17,571 nt of DNA from Geosiphon pyriformis. Lineage: Eukaryota > Glomeromycota > Glomeromycetes > Archaeosporales > Geosiphonaceae. The notes beneath the pieces are model-generated. The model searched no databases, was not told where the DNA came from, and saw only the letters and a list, made by a program, of their open reading frames with translations. Every line of letters starts with the position of its first letter. Position 1 is the stretch's first letter. The stretch is taken from positions 1-17,571 of the forward strand of contig JAAOMT010000498.1 in NCBI GenBank assembly GCA_016748015.1. The letters are read 5' to 3'. A program made the translations under genes and the position numbers. Below are positions 9,226-17,571 of this stretch, one piece after another.

Positions 9226-9566
9226 GTAAATAATCTGATTAATATTAAAGTTCACTAAAATACAAAGTTCATTCTGATCATACGAACATCAAATCCCAGT
9301 TCATAATTTATTTTTTGAATTCTGACAAATAAACTGAGAAAACTAAATATTTGACTCAAAAAAAAATTAAAAATAGCTCGTTTAAAACTCAAAGATTATT
9401 TCCCAAGAAACTTGAGAAAACATTTTTAAATTTAAATATAAACATATTAAAATAAAAAACATTTAATGTGTTTTCTTTTGAATGCCAAAGATGCAAATAA
9501 AATTATTTTTCTTGATAACGTTTTGAATAAAGGTATTATAAATAACAAAATCTAAATAAACATATA

Positions 9567-9569
9567 TAT

Positions 9570-9600
<31 letters not shown>

Positions 9601-9604
9601 TTTT
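9567..9604. repeat. (TTTA)n microsatellite, about 9 units
   Basis: An uninterrupted TTTA tetranucleotide run follows a short CATATATAT stretch. It is intergenic, with no link to a gene. Confidence 0.95.
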
Positions 9605-10941
9605 AAATTTTCTTGAATTTCAATTTTATGTTTGAACAAAGATTAAGACTTTTTTTGTTTTATCATGAAATGTTTTTTAATTCTTAATATGAGAAACAGT
9701 ATGTTAAAGATTAAATTATTATTTTTTTTTAAAAAAAAAAACGTATTCAAACACGTAAATAATTTAAAACATGATATCGGTCATAAAAGCTTTTCATGTG
9801 TATTTTTTAACTAAATATTTTTGATAGTTGTTTTGACAATTTTTGTATATAAAATATACATTTTAGTTAATATAAAGTTGTTTATAAATTTAATTTTGAT
9901 CTCCATGTGCTGTTTCTGGTTTTATAGAAAATCTTTTAGATCACACAACTCTCAAGATTTTGTTTAAAAGCCCTATTTTTTTTTTTCATAACAAGCATTT
10001 TTAAAAAATAGTTTGAAACTGTGGAAGCCTCGAAACTCTAATTCTTTACTTAAAAGGCTAAATATTCTACCAACTTACTTAAAAGAACTTATTTTCTTAA
10101 ACTTTTTTCCAGTTTATTTTCATAAATAGTTCTTCTAAGTAGTAAACTCCTTTAATATCGGTGCAAGCAAATTTTATTATTTAACTACTAATACTTGGAA
10201 ATAATTTTTTCTTCGGTCTTTTTATGCTTAAGAAAATAATTTATTAAATCAAATTTTTTGAACAGAAATCTTGTACAAAATAAATTGGTTCTTTTAATTT
10301 ATATATTATAATAGGTGTTAATGGTAACAAAATTTTAAATGTTCACAGATTTATGTTGCAAGCTTTTTAAAAGAAATATATTTATTTTCAAAGCAATTAT
10401 TCTTTGTTCATATTCGAATAAAGTTTTTCCTTTATAAAAATTCTTTAAAAGAAATGATTGAATTTATAAATTTTTAGTAAAATAAGCTATTCAGCTATCT
10501 GTAAATTATTAACTAAAATCTAAATCTAAAATGAACATGGGTCATGATTAAAGATGACATTTTCAACATTTCTAACCCAATTACAATTCAAAGAAAAAAA
10601 TTAATTTCAAACGGTTGTAGTACTATTTTTAGCCATAATAATTTCATTACAGTTTTTCTAATCAAGTTTTCATTCAACTCATATTTTTGTCTTAGAGTTA
10701 AGCTCTTTTCTTTCGTTGAGATATTCCAGGATTCAAATATCAAAATCTCAATCGATTTATTCTTTTTTTCAATAGACCGGCTATTCAACAATTAGAGATG
10801 AAAAAAAATTACAAGTGTTATTTAAAGTGAGAATTTTTTTAGCCATTCTAATTCTATTCTTTTTCTTATGAAAAATTTACATTTCAATCCACTGCAAACA
10901 GAATTTCTTTCGAATCACAAATTGGTGTATTAAGATATTAA

Positions 10942-10947
10942 TTTATT
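10942..10947 (-). terminator. Poly(A) signal for the minus-strand hypothetical gene
   Basis: On the minus strand the sequence is AATAAA, 34 nt past the stop codon at 10981. The position is close to the coding end but usable. Confidence 0.35.
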
Positions 10948-10980
10948 CATTTGATTCATAAAAATGTGATTCAAAAATAT

Positions 10981-11994
10981 TTAAATTTTGGTACTAAGCG
11001 TGACTTCAACCTCATCCCTCCACCAAACCATACATCCTCTCCAAACTTCTTCACTTTCAACCTTTAACAACTTTCCTTGTTCCATTAAATACTTCAAAAA
11101 CGCTGGATTTTGTTCTTCAAAAATTAATTTTTTTTCTAATTTTAACATTCGGGAGCTATGATATAGCAAAATACAGTCGTCTGGAATTTGAGAATTAGAT
11201 TCAAAAGATACGAGGGTTGTGAATTCGTTGAATGTAGCCTCTCGTGGAATCGTTAGTCTCAGGATGTTAGAAGTACACCAATATAAGTGGACGGTGATTG
11301 TAATTGCTGACGAACCAAATTGAGATAAGATCGTTGATAAAGTAAATATAGAGTTCATTAACTCGTTAGACATTGAAGATGTGGTGGTGTTGGTGTTGGT
11401 GCTGGTGGTACGTCCTCTGGATATTTGGTTATTATTAAAACGAAATCCTCCTGGTTTGAGAGTAACTTCTGGAGCAAGGTTTGATCTCATGTTTTCAAAA
11501 AATGTTGACATTGATATTGTTGACATGCAGCTACTTTCTAATTCTGATTGAACATCTGTACTAAGACTATAGTTTGACCAGCTTCTCTGACTTTCATCGC
11601 GAAAAAATGTTGGTGAGCCAAATAACGTTGTTGTGGCCGAGATGGGGGATTCTTCATCGGTTTCAGAATTTTTATTGAAACTAATAGGGGAGGGTATTCG
11701 ATCCTCTTCATCATTGATATTTTTAGTTGGTTTGATGGTGGCAAGAAGTTTTTTATCTTTTTCGAACGCAAAGGTCGATGAAAAATTTTCCATTTGAACG
11801 ATTTCAGTTTTTTCTGTTGATTTCTTTGATTCCTGAGATTTTTGGCTATTAGGGGAATTATTTGGCTTTCCTTCAAAATATGCGGGAATTTGGTCATTAT
11901 GTTCAAAGTTACTTGTTGCAAGTGTTAATTTTGGAGGAGATTTTTTAGTCTTTATATTAGTGTTTGTTCGAAGATTGAAATGCCTTGGTTTCAT
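10981..11994 (-). CDS. Hypothetical protein, 337 aa, low-complexity N-terminal half with a C-terminal domain
   Basis: The reading frame extends upstream to 12105 only with a TTG first codon. The first in-frame ATG is at 11992-11994, with A at -3, so I use that start. Residues 1-225 are rich in Ser, Thr, Asn, Lys and Glu and probably disordered. They include a Lys/Ser/Glu-rich region and a Thr/Asn run near residue 200 encoded by a GGTGTT-type repeat. From about residue 229 the sequence becomes regular: ITITVHLYW, ILRLTIPREATFNEFTTLV, PDDCILLYHSSRMLKLE, FLKYLMEQGKLLKVESEE. This resembles a ubiquitin-like fold such as PB1, but I do not recognise a specific family. The C-terminus has several Trp (VWRGCMVWWRDEVEV). 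The frame is intact with no introns over 1 kb, which supports a real gene. Function is unknown. Confidence 0.6.
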   Translation of the reverse strand: MKPRHFNLRTNTNIKTKKSPPKLTLATSNFEHNDQIPAYFEGKPNNSPNSQKSQESKKSTEKTEIVQMENFSSTFAFEKDKKLLATIKPTKNINDEEDRIPSPISFNKNSETDEESPISATTTLFGSPTFFRDESQRSWSNYSLSTDVQSELESSCMSTISMSTFFENMRSNLAPEVTLKPGGFRFNNNQISRGRTTSTNTNTTTSSMSNELMNSIFTLSTILSQFGSSAITITVHLYWCTSNILRLTIPREATFNEFTTLVSFESNSQIPDDCILLYHSSRMLKLEKKLIFEEQNPAFLKYLMEQGKLLKVESEEVWRGCMVWWRDEVEVTLSTKI

Positions 11995-12060
11995 ATTGTG
12001 TGGTAAAATTACAATTAAGTCTAAATGTCTTTTAAAGATGTCGTGAGATATGAAAAAGTA

Positions 12061-12085
12061 AAGAAAGAAAGAAAGAAAGAAAGAA
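12061..12085. repeat. (AAGA)6 microsatellite in the leader of the minus-strand gene
   Basis: Six AAGA units lie just upstream of the chosen ATG (11994). In the transcript they read as a TTTC pyrimidine run. It could be part of a 5' UTR, or the pyrimidine tract of an intron ending near 12017, where CTTTAAAAG gives an AG. Translating it as coding sequence gives an implausible Phe/Leu-rich string, which argues against a start upstream of it. Confidence 0.85.
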
Positions 12086-12183
12086 TCTATTAATTGGAGA
12101 TTCAAATGAATTTCAGTACTTTGTAAAGAATTTTTGGAACTAAAAAGAGTTTAACATTTATTCAGCTTTGAAATGACGTACAG

Positions 12184-12191
12184 TATTTATA
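12184..12191 (-). promoter_or_regulatory. TATA-like box upstream of the minus-strand hypothetical gene
   Basis: On the minus strand the sequence reads TATAAATA, 190 nt above the ATG at 11994. Transcription from about 30 nt downstream would leave a leader that includes the TTTC repeat. The call rests on position only. Confidence 0.3.
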
Positions 12192-13957
12192 AAAAATCAA
12201 CCAATATTAACTCTCAATCAAACAATAACAGTGGTAGACAAAAAGCTGATGGGCTTTAATCAAAGACATTGTTTGTCTAATGTAATCAAAATTTTTATTT
12301 TGTGATATCATAAATCGGTCAAACCTTTTATAAAATGACGAAATCCTTGATCTCAAGTTCTTTAGTACTAATGCAATCAAAAAGTTTGGCACACTTATTG
12401 ATCTTATCATGATAATTTATAAGAAACAATAGAAAGTTTTTACTATTCAGTAACAATATAAAAATTGAGAGACATGATTGTAATATTGAAAGTAATAGCA
12501 ATATATAATATAAATAGTGGGGTTTATTGAAAATTTTATACCAAAATAAGTAGATTGCAAGAATATTTTCTAAAATCTTTAATTAAAAAGGAGTGTAATA
12601 TAATAGTAAATTTGAATATACCTTGATAAATATTTAAAGTTTAATTTTTATCTTTTCATATTTTTGAATATTAAAATAATATTGAAAGAGCTTTAAGTAA
12701 AAATTGCAAAAAGAAAAAAAATTCAATCTTTGAATGATCATTAATAGGAATAATATGTATTAATATCATTATTTAGTCATATAAATTTTTAAAAGAGCAA
12801 AAAAGTTGTTAAGTATTCAAAATTAAAATCAATAAAATTAATTTCTTAACTTTTAAATCACTTAATCGTTTTAAATATAGAAAAAAATTAGAGTTGTTTA
12901 AAAAAATTATAACTTTTGCAAACTTGATAAATTCAATTTTATAAAAATAATTTATTGAAATTTAATTTTTAAGAAATATTTGTTTATGAACAAAACATTT
13001 CTATTTTATCATAAAACAATCTAAATTTTAGAAGGAATAGAGTCAATTAATAAAAATAATTTTAGTTAAATAAATTTCTAAAGTTTTTCAAAATGTAATT
13101 TTTAATTAAAGTTATTTGATAGTTTAGATCTAAAGGCTTTAAACATAAGCCAACATAAAAATAAAAAGATTATTATTTTATTAAATAAATTGACTGATAC
13201 TTATTTTAAACTTTGAGTTATAATCTAAAGATAACTTTTTATTTATTTATTTATTTATTTATTTGTTTGTTTGTTTGTTTGTTTGTTTATTTATTATATA
13301 ATTAATTTCTTAGCCTTACAAATTATTTAGTGAGTACTTATATTTCAAACCTATTTTTCTTATAAACGAATAATTTTTAAATAAAAAAATATTTAATATT
13401 GAAATATAAGATTTGTTAATCAAGTTATAAATTATATAATAATTATGTTAATTAATTTTAAATCCCTTTTTTGTTATTCATAGTTTTTTATCTTATAGCA
13501 TAATAAGATATCAATTTTTTTTGAAAATTTTTAATTGGCTAATTGATTTTATCGTAAATTATTTAATTAAATATACCCTATTTTTAATGTAAAATTACAT
13601 ATTTATTTCATAATTAAACCTGAAACTTTATTAAAACTTGTGTAATTTTTCAAATTCAACAATATAAAAATTTGAATTTCAATTATTCACAAGAGATAGC
13701 TTCTTTAAACACGGCTAAATAATTGATTATCTTTTTACATAAACTAAAAACTCAAAATGTCTATTTCAATTTAAGGAACCACATTTTTGAACCTAAATTT
13801 TACTATTTCAATATAAACAACTAATTTATAACACAGAAGGCTAAATTTCAAATTAATAAGAAATTGAATTTAAGAAGCTAAAAAATGTTTACATGAAACT
13901 ACAACAATCACAAAATATTTTAACCTATTTACACTGATATTCTGTGGGAATGCGCAA
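12192..13957. other. 1.8 kb A/T-rich region without a supported gene
   Basis: The only ATG-initiated frame of note (12207-12410, minus, 67 codons) has no recognisable motif and I do not call it a gene. The rest is A/T-rich, with the compound microsatellite at 13237-13295. I saw no RNA gene or transposon end. Confidence 0.55.
13237..13295. repeat. Compound (TTTA)n(TTTG)n(TTTA)n microsatellite
   Basis: About six TTTA units pass directly into about five TTTG units and back to two TTTA units. One A-to-G change inside a TTTA array followed by slippage explains this pattern. Confidence 0.95.
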
Positions 13958-13963
13958 TTTATT
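13958..13963 (-). terminator. AATAAA overlapping the stop of the secreted-protein gene
   Basis: On the minus strand AATAAA begins at 13963, sharing bases with the TAA stop (13962-13964). A poly(A) signal so close would leave a very short 3' UTR, so the true signal may lie further on, and I see no better hexamer nearby. Confidence 0.2.
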
Positions 13964-14478
13964 AACATTGAGATGGTGGGCTGTTAGGATTATAGATTCC
14001 GTTGATCTTGGCGCCAGGGAATTGTTTAGATTGGGAACCATCTTTAGTCCGGACAAGAACTGTGAGATCATATGAACCACTTTTGTCGTTTGGTAAATTT
14101 AAACTCCAGGGGACTTGACCAGATGCAGTGATGGGTACTGCGCCTGTCCATTGATTAGTGGTAGAACCGTTCGCATCGACCAAGTCAATACTGGTTATGT
14201 TTAGTCCACTACTTTCTCCCCCTTCGAATGAAACTTGATAACATTGACCTGAGTTCAAAAATTGAGATAAAAAGGAATTGAGACTTTAAAAATACAGAAA
14301 TATGTAATAAGAGTGAGGAAAACTACAACTACTAAAAAAAAAACGTACCATCAGTCCATGGACCAACAGTTCCAGTTGGTGAAGTGATACGGAAACCGGT
14401 GAATGAGTCTCGTGCTACAAGAGGTGCAGCAAAACTTGAAGCGACGAACAAAAGTAAGATGGTAATAAAAGTTTTCAT
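13962..14478 (-). CDS. Small secreted protein, Kre9/KNH-like, 138 aa, two exons
   Basis: On the minus strand, exon 1 is 14349-14478 and exon 2 is 13962-14248. The joined codon G|GT gives GPWTDGQCYQ across the junction. The product starts with a signal peptide (MKTFITILLLFVASSFAAP), probably cut after SFA, followed by LVAR, a possible further processing site. The mature part is beta-rich and about 115 residues long. It includes FRITSPTGTVGPW near residues 29-41, two N-glycosylation sequons (NIT and NGS) and the ending PNSPPSQC. Its only cysteines, at 46 and the final residue 138, could form one disulfide joining the ends of the domain. The 'ITSPT...W..G' opening resembles the Kre9/KNH (Ser-Thr-rich, GPI-anchored family) Ig-like domain of fungal wall proteins, but there is no GPI tail. 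It is probably extracellular or wall-associated. An effector-like role is possible but unproven. Confidence 0.82.
14249..14348 (-). other. Spliceosomal intron in the secreted-protein gene, 100 nt
   Basis: On the minus strand the donor is GATG|GTACGT and the acceptor AACTCAG|GTCAAT. Splicing joins the signal-peptide exon to the domain exon and restores the Gly codon. Without it the second exon has no ATG and no export signal. Confidence 0.85.
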
Positions 14479-14564
14479 TTTTAGTTGATATTTTAGAATC
14501 TTTTTTCCAAAGTAAAGTTTGAATAGGGAGCTGAGATAATTAAATTTTTTTCAAACTCTGTCCT

Positions 14565-14572
14565 TTTTTATA
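14565..14572 (-). promoter_or_regulatory. TATA box of the secreted-protein gene
   Basis: On the minus strand the sequence is TATAAAAA, about 90 nt upstream of the ATG at 14478, leaving room for a leader of about 55-60 nt. A CCAAT on the plus strand (near 14602) lies about 30 nt further upstream. Spacing is typical of a compact, well-expressed fungal gene. Confidence 0.55.
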
Positions 14573-14609
14573 AGCAAACGAAAATTGTTCCTTTCCTTTA
14601 TCCAATATT

Positions 14610-15507
14610 ATTGCGGCCATCCATTGAAAGCATAAGTTATTTTTTGAATCATTTTTAAAGCCAAAAATCAAGAAAATTTCTATATTTTGATGATTTTTTT
14701 GCAGAAAATCCGTCACCAGGTTAAGAAATTGAGGCTTCTAAAAGAATTGATTGACAAGGCGCAATAATCTATTTATATAAGGAAATTGGCTGCAAATCAG
14801 TTATGGCACAGGTCAACTTCCCAGGCTAGGATAAATAGTTTATAAAAAAATCGTGACAGAGGAAGCTTAAATGTATTTTTGCTTAGATTCCATTAATAAG
14901 CATTTGGGGTCATCTCTAAACGCATTATGGTAAAGTACCATTTTCAAAAAAGTGAAGGAATCTCGATTTTGACAATTAAAGAAAGAATAATTGAAAGCGC
15001 CCTGCTCTTGATTCTGAATGAAAACTTGATTTTTCCCTATAAGAAGGTTTTCTCTGCCTCAAATTTAAAGAGATTTAGTATGTTTTTGGAAACGGCATGA
15101 CCAAAATTCTAAGCCTATTTGCTATGCCTTTCTGACAATATATTTTTTATCCCTATTCATGTTTTTACTTGATTTGGTTATTTTTTTTAATAATTTATTT
15201 ACCGACACTTGATTTACTTTCTTTTGATCATTGCCCTGCCACCATCCCTGTTTTTAGAGCGTCGTATATTGATCTAATTTGTATTTCCCCACATTACGTA
15301 TCCTGCTGGTATAATAATATAATAATTCGGTTTTTGCCGCTGCATTTCCAGTTCATAAATGCGAAAAAAATTACAAAGATTTAGTATATTAAATTAAATT
15401 CAGTAATGCTAATTTTTGTATCTCTTTGAATTATTTTTTAATGCTAAATAAAATGATATTCAAAAAATATCAGGTTTAATTATTTTCAAATTTATTGAAA
15501 AGAGTTA
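14610..15507. other. Gene-free stretch between the secreted-protein promoter and the right arm
   Basis: Several segments (14740-14850 and 15220-15350) are less A/T-rich than neighbouring intergenic DNA but contain no convincing frame. The stretch open at 15169-15384 lacks an ATG start and recognisable motifs. Distal promoter sequence for the secreted-protein gene may lie here, including a TATATAAGG at about 14772-14780 of unknown use. Confidence 0.5.
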
Positions 15508-16459
15508 ATTGAAAAAAAACTTTTATTCTTAATAGTAAATATATTTTTCTTAACAATTATAAAAAGTAAATTGATTAAAAGCAAAATTAATTAAATTTAA
15601 ACTTAAATATAATTACAATTTATTTAGAAATACATATCATCAACATCGATTTTATTGTAAAAAAGGAAACACTGAAAAAATGAAAAACTAAAATAATAGA
15701 GACTCATAATGAAAAATTTTAAAAAAATTATTTTTAACCTTATTAAAAATAAAAATAGTTGAACTGGTTAATTCATCAAAATTTAAAAATTTTATTTTTG
15801 CATAGATTAAATCTATTATCTTATTTATGTTGAATAATATTTTAATTTTATAATTTATTAATAAATTCTAGATTTAATTAAATTCACTTTATTTAGAACT
15901 AAATCCTTGTTTATATATCAAAAATTATTTATATTTTTTGTGTCATAATAATTAATTCTATCTTCAAAAACTATTCATTTATTAGAAGCTTTTGATTTTT
16001 TTTAAAAAAGTTAAAACAAAAGATATCTGGATTACTATAGATATGTTTTAATTAAATGGCAACAATTTAGGCTGAAACTTTATTATTTTGAAACAATTCA
16101 TCTATCTTACTAAATGTTTGGTAACAAACAAAGTTTAATAAAATCTACATTTTTTATTTATTTTCTTAAATAATACTAAAAAACCTTGATATTTTTTATA
16201 ACAATTTTGACATTAATATATCACTTTCATTATATCTTAACATAAAACAAATGTTTTGGATAAGTTTAAAATCAGATAAGCAAAAAGAAAATTCGTTTAA
16301 TATGCTAATAAACCAATGTGAATAACCAATCTTTTAATTGAATGATAGGAAGTTTTTCGTTTTGAGTTATATAACCAGAAAACATTTAATAATTTAATAA
16401 AGCAAAACAATAATTCTTGCAAAAAAATATCTTTATATTTATTCTATATTAAAATATTT
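15508..16459. other. Non-coding downstream half of the right arm
   Basis: This A/T-rich segment is the counterpart of about 1189-2330 in the left arm, lacking the arm-specific insertion of about 200 bp near 1265-1480. I see no gene or RNA in it. Confidence 0.6.
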
Positions 16460-17569
16460 GAAATTGCTATTAAAAATGGAGTCTTAATCTTTTTTCTAAT
16501 GATTAGTTGAAGAATTCGAAAGAGCATCATAAAAACTAATCATTAAATTATTTGAATACTGCTTTGTTTCAGAGTGATGAGATAAAGAAACTCCCATCGT
16601 TTCGGAATCTTTAACTGCTGTCGAACCTAGCGATGGTAATACTGATAAATCAGATGAAAGTCTTTTATGTAGGAAACGTTAGTTGTAGATATATGCTAAA
16701 GCGGTTGCCCAACCCCCAGAATTAATGCTCTATTTTATTTTTTAATTAAGGGTATAAATAATAAATCCCAATAGAAGTTATCTAGAATTAAAAAAATCTA
16801 TCTTACTCAACTTATATTGACAAAATAAATTTGAGATTAACAAAACTTACTTTAAAGCTATTAAAAAGGAAGTTAAAAAGAACGAGTGGTAGCTAAATAT
16901 TTGAAGAAATTTATACAAAACAATGTTAATTACTGTTTTAAAAAATTGTTTTCTTTTTAAACGAAACTACTTGCCCATTGAATTAAATATATTATAACAT
17001 AAGAAGCAATCTTTTTAGTTATAATATTTTCTAAATTTCTTCACCGATAACTTAAGTGTAGATCAGATAATTCATGTCGATTCCGAAAAATGCAAACTAA
17101 AGTCCCGATGAAAGATAATAATGTGATAAAGATTGGGATCAGGGTTGAGAATATACCTACTATAAGATACAAAAATCGATCTTCTTTTCCACCACACCTA
17201 AAAATTATTTCTTTAGTTAGAGATATAGGAGTTAAGTTTTTTTAGTCTCAGGTTATCCTATTTTAACATACCAGCGTGTTAAACGTCCATAGCCATCATC
17301 GAGCCGAGGAATAATTGTAAAAATCATTAGAATATTAATAATAATAAATAATCTACGATCATAACGTCCTAATTCCCAGTTAATTAGATGGACAACTTTA
17401 AAATGAGGTTGGGTAAGTTATTTTTTAGTTAAAAATGAATCATCAGATTCCTAAATTCATATTCAAACAAATTTAGTCGAATAAATCATTTACCTTTCAT
17501 ATAGGTTAAAACTGAAATGACTACATATAAATATCTATTCCAACTATAAAAAATATCTTTAAATAAACC
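16460..17569 (-). pseudogene. Decayed second copy of the GPCR-like receptor gene
   Basis: This is the right-arm homologue of the gene at 3-1188, read on the minus strand. The two outer exons (17494-17569 and 17272-17395) are identical to the left copy and still open. The third exon, starting at 17197, has an in-frame TGA at 17041-17043, where the left copy has a sense codon. The last exon has a TAA at 16679-16681 inside the AYIYN stretch and another stop at 16496-16498. The intron upstream of the last exon is shortened, and its acceptor differs (AG followed by AGC instead of GT). The gene can make at most a truncated product. Its sequence beyond the outer 363 bp has drifted in exons and introns alike, as expected for an unselected copy. 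Confidence 0.75.
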
Positions 17570-17571
17570 AA

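Larger units (their letters stand above)
8445..10941. other. 2.5 kb A/T-rich gene-free region
   Basis: No ORF with protein-like composition and no RNA gene is visible. The open stretch at 10544-10795 is Phe/Ile/Asn-rich and looks like chance. The region holds the (ATA)n and (TTTA)n microsatellites listed separately and homopolymer runs such as T9/A11 near 9722-9741. At about 8769-8800, a CAGGGTTCTTCAAATAAAAC sequence resembles a transposon terminus, but I find no matching inverted end. Confidence 0.6.
15508..17571 (-). repeat. Right arm of the ~2 kb inverted duplication
   Basis: This is the reverse-complement partner of 1-2330, shorter because of indels. The outer 363 bp are identical to the left arm, and the first differences are two substitutions in the intron tail at about 17204-17208. 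Alignable blocks include the exon at 16971-17197, the exon around 16460-16720, and downstream blocks such as 15590-15660 paired with about 2190-2260. The inner limit is approximate because A/T-rich sequence aligns by chance. Both arms end exactly at the window limits, so the true outer limits are not visible. Confidence 0.92.

Noticed and set aside
10544-10795. Overlapping frames on both strands
   Set aside because: Both are rich in Phe, Ile, Asn and Lys as expected from A/T-rich DNA, and neither shows a motif.
11538-11921. Minus-strand frame of 127 codons
   Set aside because: It is an out-of-frame shadow inside the 337-residue gene on the same strand. Its composition is Lys/Pro/Gln-biased from the low-complexity coding sequence.
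12207-12410. Minus-strand ATG frame of 67 codons upstream of the hypothetical gene
   Set aside because: It has no recognisable motif, signal peptide or linked promoter. A frame of this length is not surprising here. It could be an unrecognised upstream exon, but no splice join is supported.
1-17571. The whole window as one giant transposon with 2 kb terminal inverted repeats (Maverick, Teratorn or Starship-like)
   Set aside because: The arms are pieces of an intron-containing receptor gene and its downstream DNA. There is no integrase, polymerase, captain recombinase or target duplication, and arm similarity decays inward unevenly. A duplicated gene segment explains the data better.

Overview
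The window looks like AT-rich nuclear DNA from a fungus. The evidence is three protein genes with short GT-AG introns (74, 83 and 100 nt), TATA-like boxes and AATAAA signals. There are no bacterial operons or ribosome-binding sites. An F-box gene, a fragmentary seven-helix receptor gene, a small secreted protein gene, a dead Fanzor/TnpB copy, a MITE and many A/T microsatellites together suggest an early-diverging, repeat-rich lineage such as an arbuscular mycorrhizal fungus (Glomeromycotina). That placement is inference from gene style and recollection of the families, not a search result.

Layout. The two ends of the window are inverted copies of one another. The left arm is about 1-2330 and the right arm about 15508-17571. 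Each arm carries the same 3' part of a multi-exon membrane-receptor-like gene, pointing inward, plus about 1 kb of its downstream DNA. The outermost 363 bp are identical between arms. Further in, the arms drop to roughly 94% identity in the next exon, with large indels. The left gene copy can still be read through four exons. The right copy has in-frame stops and is a pseudogene. Inward from the left arm come a 76-bp Tc1/mariner-type MITE (2615-2690), a decayed coding block of unknown identity (about 2840-4030), a triplet-periodic YYA tract (4469-4573) and a broken Fanzor/TnpB nuclease gene (about 5060-5775).

The centre holds the clearest host gene, a two-exon F-box protein (7064-8316, +), with a TATA-like box upstream. 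About 2.5 kb of AT-rich, gene-free DNA with (ATA)n and (TTTA)n repeats follows. Next is an intronless hypothetical gene on the minus strand (10981-11994) with a low-complexity N-terminal half and a compact C-terminal domain. After more gene-free DNA comes a two-exon gene for a 138-residue secreted protein (13962-14478, -), with a good signal peptide and a Kre9/KNH-like appearance. Another gene-free stretch leads into the right arm.

The genes do not form an operon or an obvious pathway: each has its own promoter-like sequence. The most unusual aspects are the inverted duplication with its sharp identity boundary and the Fanzor relic. I did not find convincing evidence of a wholly new multi-gene system.
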